Source: Thermanaerothrix solaris | GTDB taxonomy: Bacteria > Chloroflexota > Anaerolineae > Anaerolineales > Anaerolineaceae | Assembly (NCBI RefSeq): GCF_032334255.1 | Contig: NZ_JAUHMF010000002.1 | Span: 186,001 to 250,000 of the forward strand | Reading direction: 5' to 3' | Length of the DNA: 64,000 bases | In this document: piece by piece, positions 6,956 through 15,870 of the stretch | How positions within the stretch are numbered: the stretch's first letter is position 1 | Layout of the letters: each line of letters starts with the position of its first letter | The notes under the pieces: generated by a model | The model's input: only the letters and a program-made list of their open reading frames with translations | Databases searched by the model: none | What the model was told of the DNA's origin: nothing | Made by a program: the position numbers and the translations under genes

Positions 6956-9900
6956 TCACTGCACCCGGATCGTCTCGATGAAGAGGTTGTGCTGGCCGAT
7001 CAGGCGCGCCAGGCTCTGGAGCAGTTCCGGGGTGATGCCGGTGGTCTCGTTGGGGAACTCCAGTAGGTAGCGCCCGCCGCCCTCGAAGATCCAAAACGCA
7101 AAGCGATCCGGCCCGGGCGAAGAACGCAGTAAGAAATAGGCGTGCTTGATGCGGCGCACATCGCGCACCTTATCCCCGCTGGAGCGGAAGACCAGCGTGA
7201 GCATGCGCAGTTCCAGCGGGATGGTCGTGCCGTCAGCAGCGCGCGGTGCCGGGGGCAGGATGTAGTCCACCTCGCCCATCCACGGCGGTGGGGGTGGCTC
7301 AAAGGGGGCCGGCGCACCCTGCCCGCCCGGAGCCGCGGCGACCGCGGCGTCCCCGTTCGCAGGCGCGAGGTACAAATCCTCCACGGCCTCATCTATCCCC
7401 TGCCCCGCGCGCACGTCCAGCAGCGCCTTGGGCAGAAAGTCATCCGCAAAGAGCGACGCGTCCTCCTCGCCACCGCCCTCCGATGGGAGCAGATGCCAAT
7501 CGTCCGGCTCGGGCGGCGGGGGCGGGAGGGTGACCTCCGCGCGCGCCGCCTGGATCTCCGCGGGCGGGAGATGGTTTTCCGCGGGAGGATCGGCGCGGGG
7601 CGGTGGCGGGGGCATCTGGCCCGGCTCGTAGGTCGCGGCCGGGCGCGCCGCCGCCTCGGGCGTCAGCACCGCCATGGTTTCAACCAGCACGGTGGGTTCG
7701 TCCTTACTCAGATCGAGCGTGCCGTTCACCAGCACCACCTGATCGCGTGCCAGCAAGCCGCGGAATTGTTCCCAGGCTTTGGGGAACAGCACCAGTTCAA
7801 TCGTTCCCTGCAGGTCTTCCAGGGTCACAAACCCCATTATCTTGCCCGCCTTGGTCTGGGTGGTGCGCCACTGGGTGATCAGGCCCGCCACGCGCACCCG
7901 CTGACGGTGGGCGCCGTTGGGCAGGTCGGCGGAGAAGTGGGTCACCTCGCGGCGCAGGCGGTCCAGGTAGGGGGTCAGGGGATGCGCCGAGACGTATAAG
8001 CCGAGCAGTTCCCGCTCCCACTCCAGGTATTCGCGCGGGTTGACGTTGTTCACAGGCGGCAGGGTCACCGGCTCTTCCACCCCCTGCACCGCGCCGAAGA
8101 ACGAGAGTTGCCCGCTGGCCAGGGCGCGGAAGTGGCTGTGGCTGAGCGCGATCAGGCGATCGAGCACCTCTAAGATCGCCTTGCGCGGGCCGAGGCTGTC
8201 GAGCGCTCCCACCCGCACCAGGCACTCCAGGGCGCGCCGTCCCACCTGGTGCAGATCCACACGGCGGGCGAAGTCGTTCAGATCGCGGAAGGGGCCGCCC
8301 GCGCGCCGCCCGGCCAGGATCAGCGCCACCGGGCCTTGCCCCACGTTCTTCACCGCCCCCAGCCCAAAGCGGATGGCGGCTTGCCCATCGGGGCGGTCCT
8401 CGATGGTGAAATCGTACTCGCTGGCATTGACGTCCGGCGGTAGGACCTCGATGCCCATGCTGCGGCAGTCGGCGACGTAGAAAGCGACCTTGTCGCTGTC
8501 GTTCATCGAGGCCGAGAGCAGGGCGGTCATATATTCGACCGGGTAATGGGCTTTGAGGTAAGCCGTCTGCACGGCGATGATGCCGTAATCGGCGGCATGG
8601 GCTTTGTTGAAGCCGTAGCGGGCAAACTCTTCCCAATCGGCAAAGATCGCCTGCGCGGTGGCTTCATCCATGCCGCGCGCGACCGCGCCCTTGACGAACT
8701 TATCGCGGTGCTTCTCCAGTTTGTCCTTCTGCTTTTTGGCGATGGCTTTGCGCAGGTCGTCCGCTTCCGAAAGCGAATACCCCGCCAGTTCCACCGCCGC
8801 GCGCATGATCTGTTCCTGATAAATCGGGATGCCGTAGGTCTCTTCGAAGATCGGCTGCATCGCCGGGTGGCGGTAGGTCACCGGCTCTTCACCGTGCATG
8901 CGACGGATATAGGCGGGGATAAACTCGAGCGGGCCGGGCCGATAGAGCGCCACCATGGCGATCACGTTGGCCAGCGTCTTGGGGCGCATCTGCATCAGGT
9001 AGCGCGTCATCCCCGCGCCTTCTAACTGGAAGACGCCCGCCGTGTGCCCCTCGCTCAGGAACTCGTAGGTGGCGGGGTCATCGGTGGGGATGTTGCTCAA
9101 ATCCAGGTGCACGCCGTGGCGCTGTTCGATCAGGCGGCAGGCGCGTTGCATGATGGTCAGCGTGGCCAGCCCGAGGAAGTCCACCTTGAGCAAGCCCAGC
9201 GATTCGAGCACCGACATTTCAAATTGGGTGACCGTCTTGATGGGGTTATCCTCATCCCCGCCGGTGGGACGGTGCAGGGGTACGTACTCAATCGCCGGGC
9301 GGTCGGTGATGATAACCCCCGCCGCGTGGGTGCCGGCGTTACGGATGGAGCCTTCCATCTGCGCCGCGGTGTCAATCAGTTCTTTGAGATAAGGCGTCTC
9401 CTCGTAGAGCGCCTTGAGTTCGGGGGATTGCTCCAGCGCCTCGGGGATCGAAACCGGCTTGCCGGGGATGTTGGGGATCAGTTTCGAGACGCGATCCACC
9501 TCGCTAAGCGGGATGTCCATCACCCGGCCCACGTCGCGGATGGCGGCGCGGGCGCCCAGGGTGCCGAAGGTGATGATCTGGGCAACGCGGTCATCCCCAT
9601 AGCGGCGGGCGCAGTAGGCCAGCATCTCGTTGCGGCGGTCATCCTGAAAGTCCAGGTCAATATCGGGCATGGAGATGCGCCCGGGGTTGAGGAAGCGCTC
9701 AAAAATCAGGCCGTGTTCCAGCGGCTCGACGTTGGTGATATCCAGGACGTAAGCCACCATCGAGCCGGCAGCAGAGCCGCGCGCGTTGTACCAGATGCCC
9801 TGGCTGCGAGCATAGCGGCACAGATCCCACACGATGAGGAAGTAGGCATCGAAGCCCATCTCGTGGATGACCTTGAGTTCGTATTCCAGGCGCTCGCGCA

Positions 9901-10852
9901 CGGCTGGGTCGTGGGCGCGCGGGCCATAGCGCCGCTGCAAGCCCTCTTCGCACAGGTTGCGCAGATAGGTCTGGGTGTCGTAGCCCGCGGGCACCTCAAA
10001 GACCGGCAGGTGATAGCCCTGGGGCGAAAGGTCTACGTTGGCGCGTTCGGCGATCCAGAGCGTGTTTTGCAGGGCTTCCGGCACCTCGTGAAACAGCGTC
10101 GCCATCTCGTCCGGCGGGCGCAGGTAGTAGGTGGGATCGGTCATGCGGAAGCGATTGGGGTCGCTGAGCAGCGCCCCGGTTTGAATCGCCAGCAGGATGT
10201 CCTGCAGGCGCCAGTCCTCGGGATTGATGTAGTGCACGTCGTTGGTCGCGAGCAGGTGCGCCTGATAGCGCTGGCGCAACGCCAGCAAGCCGCGGTTGAC
10301 GGTGTGCAGGTCCTCAATGTTATGGTGCTGCAATTCGATGAAGAAACGCTCGCGTCCGAAGACCTCGAAGTACCAGTCCAGGACGCGCTGAGCGGCTTCC
10401 GGCCCGTGCTTGAGCAGGGTTTGAGGCACCTCAGCCGCCAGGCAACCCGAGGTGGCGATCAGCCCCTCGGCATGCGCGGCCAGGAACTCGCGGTCAATGC
10501 GCGGGTACTGGTAAAACCCCTCCAGTTGCGCCGCCGAGGCGATGCGCAGCAGGTTGCGGTAGCCGGTCTCGTTCTCGGCCAGCAAGAGCAGGTGGTAGGC
10601 GGCGCGGTCAATCTTGGGGTCGCGGTCCTGCATGCGGCGCGGGGCCAGGTAGGCTTCCAATCCGATGATCGGCTTGACCCCCGCGGCCTGGGCGGCGTTG
10701 AAGAAATCAATCACGCCGTACATCGCGCCGTGGTCGGTGATCGCCACGGCGGGCATCCCCAATTCTTTAACCCGCTGGACCAATTTCTTGATATCGCTGA
10801 AGCCATCCAGCAGCGAGTATTGGGTGTGAACATGCAGGTGGACAAATGACAT
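6956..10852 (-). CDS. dnaE: DNA polymerase III subunit alpha
   Basis: The replicative polymerase, 1298 residues. The N-terminal PHP domain starts FVHLHVHTQYSLLDG. The catalytic aspartates are visible in PDIDLDF (396-402, D397/D399/D401). The fingers and thumb region follows (GTHAAGVII, FQLEGAGM, AMVALYRPGP), then helix-hairpin-helix repeats, and an OB-fold (VRVAGLITQWRTTQTKAGK) at roughly 985-1060. After this comes a proline-rich linker (PPPPPRADPP, PPPPPEPD) and a C-terminal domain ending FIETIRV. The extended C-terminus makes it longer than the roughly 1160 residues of the E. coli protein. The ATG at 10852 is preceded by AAGG and, further up, an extended -10. Confidence 0.98.
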   Translation of the reverse strand: MSFVHLHVHTQYSLLDGFSDIKKLVQRVKELGMPAVAITDHGAMYGVIDFFNAAQAAGVKPIIGLEAYLAPRRMQDRDPKIDRAAYHLLLLAENETGYRNLLRIASAAQLEGFYQYPRIDREFLAAHAEGLIATSGCLAAEVPQTLLKHGPEAAQRVLDWYFEVFGRERFFIELQHHNIEDLHTVNRGLLALRQRYQAHLLATNDVHYINPEDWRLQDILLAIQTGALLSDPNRFRMTDPTYYLRPPDEMATLFHEVPEALQNTLWIAERANVDLSPQGYHLPVFEVPAGYDTQTYLRNLCEEGLQRRYGPRAHDPAVRERLEYELKVIHEMGFDAYFLIVWDLCRYARSQGIWYNARGSAAGSMVAYVLDITNVEPLEHGLIFERFLNPGRISMPDIDLDFQDDRRNEMLAYCARRYGDDRVAQIITFGTLGARAAIRDVGRVMDIPLSEVDRVSKLIPNIPGKPVSIPEALEQSPELKALYEETPYLKELIDTAAQMEGSIRNAGTHAAGVIITDRPAIEYVPLHRPTGGDEDNPIKTVTQFEMSVLESLGLLKVDFLGLATLTIMQRACRLIEQRHGVHLDLSNIPTDDPATYEFLSEGHTAGVFQLEGAGMTRYLMQMRPKTLANVIAMVALYRPGPLEFIPAYIRRMHGEEPVTYRHPAMQPIFEETYGIPIYQEQIMRAAVELAGYSLSEADDLRKAIAKKQKDKLEKHRDKFVKGAVARGMDEATAQAIFADWEEFARYGFNKAHAADYGIIAVQTAYLKAHYPVEYMTALLSASMNDSDKVAFYVADCRSMGIEVLPPDVNASEYDFTIEDRPDGQAAIRFGLGAVKNVGQGPVALILAGRRAGGPFRDLNDFARRVDLHQVGRRALECLVRVGALDSLGPRKAILEVLDRLIALSHSHFRALASGQLSFFGAVQGVEEPVTLPPVNNVNPREYLEWERELLGLYVSAHPLTPYLDRLRREVTHFSADLPNGAHRQRVRVAGLITQWRTTQTKAGKIMGFVTLEDLQGTIELVLFPKAWEQFRGLLARDQVVLVNGTLDLSKDEPTVLVETMAVLTPEAAARPAATYEPGQMPPPPPRADPPAENHLPPAEIQAARAEVTLPPPPPEPDDWHLLPSEGGGEEDASLFADDFLPKALLDVRAGQGIDEAVEDLYLAPANGDAAVAAAPGGQGAPAPFEPPPPPWMGEVDYILPPAPRAADGTTIPLELRMLTLVFRSSGDKVRDVRRIKHAYFLLRSSPGPDRFAFWIFEGGGRYLLEFPNETTGITPELLQSLARLIGQHNLFIETIRVQ

Positions 10853-10903
10853 CCTTACCCCTAAGCGATGCGGAAAAGGGAATGAACACGGGGGACGCTA
10901 AGG

Positions 10904-10912
10904 ATTATAGCA
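10904..10912 (-). promoter_or_regulatory. Extended -10 promoter element upstream of dnaE
   Basis: On the minus strand TGCTATAAT (10912-10904) matches the TGnTATAAT extended -10 exactly. It lies about 50 bases before the dnaE ATG. No good -35 is seen, as is usual for extended -10 promoters. Confidence 0.55.
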
Positions 10913-10974
10913 TGGCACGTCTGCCGCCTTGCCCCCGGCGGACTTAAAAAATAGGGGATTTTAAGGGAGATGCC

Positions 10975-11442
10975 TCAGGGGTATTGTTCTTCACACGAGA
11001 GGTCAAAGTTATCGCTTCCACCCCCACCGTAGCAGATGTCGTAGCCCTCCCCGCCGATCAGCGTATCGTTGCCCTGGTTGCCGTAGAGAATATCGTTGCC
11101 CGGGCCACCCAGCAGCACGTCGTTGCCTCCACGACCTTGAATGCTATCGTTGCCTCCTCCACCTAAAACACAATCGGCTCCGTTGCGGGCATTGATCGTA
11201 TCATTGCCCGGGCTACCCAGGATCAGGTCGTTCCCGTTGCTGCCGTTGAAGGTGCCACTGCCCACCACCAGGTTGGTCAGGTTCAGCGCGGCACACGCGG
11301 CGGGTTTGAGATCATTGGCGGTGATGGGCAGGTTGGTGGCGCCCAGCCAGGTCACCGGGACGATATTGGCAGCGGCGGAGGCGGTGATCACGCCGAGCAC
11401 CACCAGCAGGATCAACCCCAGGAGCCAATAGCGCATGCGCAT
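10975..11442 (-). CDS. Secreted RTX-type calcium-binding repeat protein
   Basis: The 155-residue protein starts at the ATG at 11442, preceded by GAGGGAG. A longer frame upstream is not supported because it runs into the previous gene. Residues 1-25 form a signal peptide (basic start, hydrophobic core LLGLILLVVLGVI, then ASAAA). From about residue 65 the sequence is a run of nine-residue GGxGxDxUx-type repeats (GNDTIN, GGGGNDSI, GGPGNDIL, GGEGYDI), which in RTX proteins bind calcium in a beta-roll. Four cysteines are present, unusual for RTX repeats. It lies 10 bases after the SPase-EAL fusion and is probably co-transcribed, so it is a candidate substrate of that peptidase. Confidence 0.8.
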   Translation of the reverse strand: MRMRYWLLGLILLVVLGVITASAAANIVPVTWLGATNLPITANDLKPAACAALNLTNLVVGSGTFNGSNGNDLILGSPGNDTINARNGADCVLGGGGNDSIQGRGGNDVLLGGPGNDILYGNQGNDTLIGGEGYDICYGGGGSDNFDLSCEEQYP

Positions 11443-11452
11443 GGGGTCTCCC

Positions 11453-13795
11453 TCACGCTCCCGCGAGCCAGAGCGGGTCGAGCAGCCGTTCGCGGCGGGC
11501 CAGGAAGAGCGGCACATCCTCGGCAGCCAGAGGCGGGCTGATCAGATAGCCCTGGGCGCGGTCACACGCCTGGGCGCGGAAGAGGCGCAACTGCTGGAGC
11601 GTCTCCACGCCCACCGCTGCCACGTGCGTTTGGGCCTGGTGCGCGGCGGCAATCCAGCGCCCGAGCGCCTCGGTGGCGTTGGCCGTTTGGACCAGGCGCT
11701 GCAGCAGCGGGTAGCCCAATTTCACCACATCCACCGCCGGCAGGGCCTGCCAGGCCGGCGCGTCCACATCGCTGACGGTGTTGAGCGCGATGCTGAAGCC
11801 GGCTTGGTGCAGGGCGCGCAGGGTCTGCGCCACCTGGGGGTCTTCCAGCGGCGCATCCGGCGGGATCTCGAAGATCAGGCGGGCCGGGGAAATGCCGGCG
11901 GCGAGCACGCGCTGGTGGGCTTCCTCCGCCCAGCCGGGGATTTGCAGGGTCGCCAGCGCCAGGTTAATCGCTACGGCGAAAGGTGGGCTGCCCGCGGGAT
12001 CCCAGACCCGCAGATGGGCCGCCACCTGATGGAGCACCCAGCGATCCACCTCAACTGCCAGCCCGGCCGCTTCGATCTGCGGCCAGAACGCCGCCGCAGT
12101 GAGCAGCCCGCGGACGGGGTGATGCCAGCGGAGCAGGGCTTCCAAATGGGTGATGCGGCCATCGTCCAGCGCGATCCCCGGTTGATAGTAGAGCGCAAAT
12201 TGCCCCTCCTCCAGGGCGGACCGGATTTCGGCAGCGGTAAGCGCGGAGAGCGGCGCTTCGCGGTAGACGTAAAGCGTGCCATCGGCGCGCAGGTAATATT
12301 CCAGATAGGCGGGGTCGGCGTAGAGGAAGAGGGGCTGCGTCGTCTTCTCGGCCAGGCGCAGCAGATCCGCATACTGCTTCACCCGCACCACCTGCGCCGT
12401 GGGCATCAGCGTGAGCGGGCGGTCAATTTCCACCACCTGCCCCCCGGCGCGCAGGCGGGCCGCCAGCGCCGGCGCCCGGCGCGTCGTCCAGGCTTCCACC
12501 CCATAGAGCACGAGCAGGCCGAGCAGGGCTATCCCCAGGCCCACCCCCGCGATCCCGCGCGCCAGGTCAACCGGGAGCGCCCACCCGAAGATAGGTAACG
12601 TGTTGGGGATGGTCACCGTGCGGGTGAGGGTCCCGGCACTGACCGGCGCCAGAGGGTCCTGTTCGCTCCCGCCCTCGCGGCGCAGGTAGATCTGTTGCTT
12701 CTCCACGGTAAAGGCCAGCGCGGGGGCAAACGTGGTCTGCAGGGGTGCGCCGTCCAGTGCGCCCAGCACCTGCACGTTGGGATTAATCGTGAGCGTATAC
12801 TGGTAAGGCTGCACCCCGGTGATGGCTTCGGTCTGGCGCAGCAGTTGCTCCACCAGGCACACGTTGAGGTCGGCCCGGGTTTGGAAGGCATTGCCGCTAA
12901 AGCGTTCTTCCGGTTGGAGGGGAAAAACACGCTTCCAGCCATTCGGCGCAGCCACCTCGGCCTGCAAGCGGTAACTGCCACCGCCTTCAAACGGCGCCGC
13001 GCTCTCCAGATGATAAGCAAAGGTCAGGGTCACCGTGCAGGAAAGACGTGGAAAGATGGCGCCACCGCTGGGCACGTGGTCGGCATCATAGACCCCGCTG
13101 GCGCGGAGGGGGGCGGTATAGGCAAAGCTGCCGCGCTGGGTGTAAGCCACCGCCGCGGGGACTTGAAGCAGGCGCGGGCGGGTGAAGGCAAACGCACCCA
13201 GGATCAGGGCCAGAAAGCCTGTGATATAAAGTGCGATCAGGTACGCCTCGGCGTGGGCCGCCACACTGCCGCTCAGGGTGGTGAGAGCCTGACGAGCGTG
13301 CCGGCGCAGGCGCGCGCGGGAGGATGCGGGAGAAGAAGGGGTCATCAGCGTCACTCCAACCACAAAGACCAATAAGCCGCTCAGGGCAGCCAGGGCCGGC
13401 GGGGTGCGCAGGGTCAGGATCACCCGGCCGAACCCGGGCAGGTGCCACCATAGTTTACCTAAAATCTCGGCAGCGGTGGGCTGGTAACCATCCACCCAGG
13501 TGTTATGATCGCCTTGGAGAATGAAGCGCTCACCGCTTTGGGCGATAATGCGGTGAAACACCGGCCCGATCTCGGGGTGGCGGTAGGCGACGATATCGCC
13601 GACCCGGTAAAACGGCGCCGGGCGCACCAGCACCAGGTCGCCGCGAACGAAGCGCGGCGCCATGCTATCCCCGTTGAGGATGAGGTAATCCACCCCTCCG
13701 CCGAAGGCGCGCGGGGCAAAAAGCGCCCACGCTGCCACCAGCGCGCTCACCGCTGCCGCCACCCGCGCCCGCGTACCGCGCCACCACCACCGCAT
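11453..13795 (-). CDS. Signal peptidase I (Ser-His type) fused to DUF5305-like and degenerate EAL domains
   Basis: This single frame of 780 residues holds three modules. (1) Residues about 10-125 are a signal peptidase of the ER/SipW type, with nucleophile S44 in NGDSMAP, H81 in FHRII where ordinary bacterial enzymes have lysine, and QGDHN at 94-98. (2) Residues about 125-510 hold several membrane helices around an extracytoplasmic domain resembling DUF5305, a domain known beside such peptidases. (3) Residues about 525-775 are an EAL (cyclic-di-GMP phosphodiesterase) domain: LEALLRW at 551, N611, E643, K692 and Q748 are kept, but the DDFGTG metal motif reads NTVSDV (672-677) and AEGVE reads AVGVE. 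It is therefore probably a c-di-GMP sensor rather than an enzyme. The start has GAGGTGAT upstream. Flanking genes encode secreted proteins. I infer c-di-GMP-controlled export processing. Confidence 0.85.
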   Translation of the reverse strand: MRWWWRGTRARVAAAVSALVAAWALFAPRAFGGGVDYLILNGDSMAPRFVRGDLVLVRPAPFYRVGDIVAYRHPEIGPVFHRIIAQSGERFILQGDHNTWVDGYQPTAAEILGKLWWHLPGFGRVILTLRTPPALAALSGLLVFVVGVTLMTPSSPASSRARLRRHARQALTTLSGSVAAHAEAYLIALYITGFLALILGAFAFTRPRLLQVPAAVAYTQRGSFAYTAPLRASGVYDADHVPSGGAIFPRLSCTVTLTFAYHLESAAPFEGGGSYRLQAEVAAPNGWKRVFPLQPEERFSGNAFQTRADLNVCLVEQLLRQTEAITGVQPYQYTLTINPNVQVLGALDGAPLQTTFAPALAFTVEKQQIYLRREGGSEQDPLAPVSAGTLTRTVTIPNTLPIFGWALPVDLARGIAGVGLGIALLGLLVLYGVEAWTTRRAPALAARLRAGGQVVEIDRPLTLMPTAQVVRVKQYADLLRLAEKTTQPLFLYADPAYLEYYLRADGTLYVYREAPLSALTAAEIRSALEEGQFALYYQPGIALDDGRITHLEALLRWHHPVRGLLTAAAFWPQIEAAGLAVEVDRWVLHQVAAHLRVWDPAGSPPFAVAINLALATLQIPGWAEEAHQRVLAAGISPARLIFEIPPDAPLEDPQVAQTLRALHQAGFSIALNTVSDVDAPAWQALPAVDVVKLGYPLLQRLVQTANATEALGRWIAAAHQAQTHVAAVGVETLQQLRLFRAQACDRAQGYLISPPLAAEDVPLFLARRERLLDPLWLAGA

Positions 13796-13819
13796 GTGAT
13801 CACCTCATAAGATACCAAA

Positions 13820-13853
13820 CAGGGCGCGAGTCATGCCCATCCATCGCGCCCTG
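13820..13853 (-). terminator. Hairpin between the small secreted protein and the signal peptidase fusion
   Basis: CAGGGCGCGA (13820-13829) and TCGCGCCCTG (13844-13853) form a perfect 10-bp stem. On the minus strand it is followed by TTTGG, so it is a weak terminator or a processing/stability element that could lower readthrough into the peptidase gene. Confidence 0.5.
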
Positions 13854-13878
13854 TGTTGAGTATACTCAAAAATCGCGC

Positions 13879-14241
13879 TTACTGGGCCGCAACCACGCGC
13901 AGGATGCTGGCGTCGTAAACGCTCACCCCACCCCCCACATTGCAGGAGTAGGTGGAGCCGCTGAGGGTGCAGGTATACCACGCGCCGCTCGCCGTCAATT
14001 GAACTTTGACGGTCTGAGCCGGGTTACTCCCGCTGAGGGTGAACTCCACCGCGCTGATCACCGCCGGATTGGTACTATCCAGCACGTAATGCACGTTGCT
14101 GACGGTGTAACCGCTGATCGCGTTGCTGCCATCGCCCGCCGAGGAGGGCGGCACCGTGTTTGCCGCGGCGTAAGCGAAGGTCACCGCCGCCAGCACCAAG
14201 GCAATTAACAAGGGGTACAACCAACGCAACCGGGGTCTCAT
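13879..14241 (-). CDS. Small secreted protein (unknown family)
   Basis: The frame is open from 14421, but the start is placed at the ATG at 14241, which follows AAAGGAG by 8 bases. The 120-residue product then begins with a signal peptide (MRPRLRWLYPLLIALVLAAV, then cleavage near TFAYAAA). The mature part is serine-, threonine- and valine-rich, probably a small beta-sandwich, with two cysteines (YTCTLSGSTYSCN) likely disulfide-bonded. I do not recognise the family. Its signal region ends like that of the RTX-type protein (ASAAANIVP versus AYAAANTVP), so both may be cut by the neighbouring Ser-His signal peptidase, much as TasA-like proteins are processed by SipW. Confidence 0.7.
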   Translation of the reverse strand: MRPRLRWLYPLLIALVLAAVTFAYAAANTVPPSSAGDGSNAISGYTVSNVHYVLDSTNPAVISAVEFTLSGSNPAQTVKVQLTASGAWYTCTLSGSTYSCNVGGGVSVYDASILRVVAAQ

Positions 14242-14332
14242 GATGAATGACTCCTTTCGGTATCGGGATAAAGAGGGGATTACAGCGTATTTTAAGAATT
14301 TTGACCTTACTTTACAAGTCATGTCACGAAAT

Positions 14333-14350
14333 TGTAAGGCTAATGTAAGG
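14333..14350. promoter_or_regulatory. Direct repeats upstream of the small secreted protein gene (possible response-regulator site)
   Basis: TGTAAGG occurs at 14333-14339 and 14344-14350, 11 bp apart (minus strand CCTTACA twice). One helical turn between direct half-sites is typical for OmpR/PhoB-family regulators. A further CCTTAC lies at 14305-14310. The site is about 95 bp before the start of the secreted protein on one side and 130 bp before the FAD oxidoreductase on the other. Confidence 0.3.
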
Positions 14351-14481
14351 TTGCTGACCAGGGACAAACGTCCCGCTATCTGTATGAGGGTCCTCGTCCC
14401 CATGATCCCGGGTAGGACCACGATAGGCGCCTTTTTGGACTAAAATAGAGCATATCTCCACCTTCCCTTGAGGTACCGTCC

Positions 14482-15870
14482 ATGGTCTCTATCTTCCCCC
14501 CGCTCCCACGTTCGCTGTGGTTGGATACCGCCGGTCCCTACACCCCCCAGCCCTCGTTGCAAGGGCGGGTGCGCGCCGATGTGGCCATCATCGGCGGGGG
14601 CTTCACCGGGCTGATGACGGCGTATGAACTCAAGCACGCCGACCCCGCATTGGAGGTGGTCGTGCTGGAAGCTCAAACCATCGGCTATGGCGCCAGCGGG
14701 CGCAACGGCTCGTTCGCCATGACCGTGGTCGGGCTGGGTTTTGGGGTCATGCCGACCTTGCTTGGGCGTGAGCGCTTTATCGCCGCCCACCGCTACATGA
14801 TGGAAGCCGTGGAGACCCTGGATGCCTTCATCCAGCGCGAGGGCATCGCCTGTGAGCGCCTGCGCCCGGGCTTCTTGCGCGTGGCAACCACCCCGGCCTA
14901 CGTGCGCCGCCTGCAAAGTGAAGTGGCGCTCATGAACCGCCTCGGCTTTGAGGATATTTACTGGCTGGATCAAGCCGCAGTGCGCGAACGGGTGGCTTCG
15001 CCGCGCTACCTGGGCGCGCTGTGGGAGCCGCGCCTGCTCTTGCTTCATCCGGCCAAACTGGTGCGCGCCGAGCGCGACCTCGTCCTGCGCCTGGGCGCCG
15101 CAGTGTACGAACATTCGCCCGTGCTGGAAATCACCTCCCGCCCCCGCTTCCGCCTGCGCACCCCGCAGGGGGAGGTGGAATGCGAGAAACTGGTCTTCGC
15201 CACCAATGCCTATTCGCACCTCTTCCCACCCTTACGCCGCCACCAGATCCCCGCCTTCACCTATATGATCGCCACCGAGCCGCTCACCCCGGAGCAACTG
15301 GCGCCCATCGGCTGGCAAGGGTTAGAGGGCATCGAGGACGCACGCAACCTGATCCACTACTACCGCCTCACCCCCGAGCGGCGTTTAGTGCTGGGTGGGG
15401 GTCCGGTGGGGCTGACCTGGGCGAACCGCCTGGATGGCGATCAGAGCGACGCCGCCTGGCGCCACCTGGAAGCGCACGTGACGTACCTCTTCCCTCATCT
15501 GCACGGGGTAGCCATCACCCACCGCTGGGGCGGGCCGTTCTCGGTCACCCTCGACCTCACCCCGGCCCTGGGTTACTTAGGTGACCGGCGCGCCGTTTAC
15601 AGCCTGGGCTGTATTGGGCACGGTGTCTCGATGAGCCACCTCAACGCGCGCCTGCTGGCCGACCTGATCCTGGAGCGCCCTAACCCCTGGCTGGAGACGT
15701 GCCCCTTCGTCAACCGCCGCATCCTGCCCTGGCCACCGGAGCCACTGCGCATTGCGCTGGCTGCCGGCTTGCGCACCTACCTGCAGTTGGAGGATTGGGC
15801 TTGCGAACGCGGACCCTCCTCTTTTTCATCCTCATCTTCACGGAGGCACAGCGATGACGTTAGACCTTAA
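14482..15870 (+). CDS. FAD-dependent oxidoreductase (D-amino-acid oxidase/GlpO family)
   Basis: This 462-residue flavoenzyme has the Rossmann FAD motif ADVAIIGGGFTGLMTAYEL at 33-51 and the DAO-type segment GYGASGRNGSFA at about 68-79. A C-terminal GCIGHGVSMSHL segment corresponds to the second FAD-binding region. Family members oxidise amines or amino acids such as glycine, sarcosine or gamma-glutamylputrescine and pass electrons to oxygen or quinone; the substrate cannot be told. Its end overlaps the start of the class V aminotransferase by 17 bases, so the two are probably translated together and may act on the same nitrogen compound. The last 20 residues are serine-rich and look non-essential. 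Confidence 0.85.
   Translation: MVSIFPPLPRSLWLDTAGPYTPQPSLQGRVRADVAIIGGGFTGLMTAYELKHADPALEVVVLEAQTIGYGASGRNGSFAMTVVGLGFGVMPTLLGRERFIAAHRYMMEAVETLDAFIQREGIACERLRPGFLRVATTPAYVRRLQSEVALMNRLGFEDIYWLDQAAVRERVASPRYLGALWEPRLLLLHPAKLVRAERDLVLRLGAAVYEHSPVLEITSRPRFRLRTPQGEVECEKLVFATNAYSHLFPPLRRHQIPAFTYMIATEPLTPEQLAPIGWQGLEGIEDARNLIHYYRLTPERRLVLGGGPVGLTWANRLDGDQSDAAWRHLEAHVTYLFPHLHGVAITHRWGGPFSVTLDLTPALGYLGDRRAVYSLGCIGHGVSMSHLNARLLADLILERPNPWLETCPFVNRRILPWPPEPLRIALAAGLRTYLQLEDWACERGPSSFSSSSSRRHSDDVRP

Noticed and set aside
9044..10849. 601-codon plus-strand frame opposite dnaE
   Set aside because: It is antisense to an unmistakable DNA polymerase III alpha subunit, and its G/H/Q/R-rich composition shows no domain.
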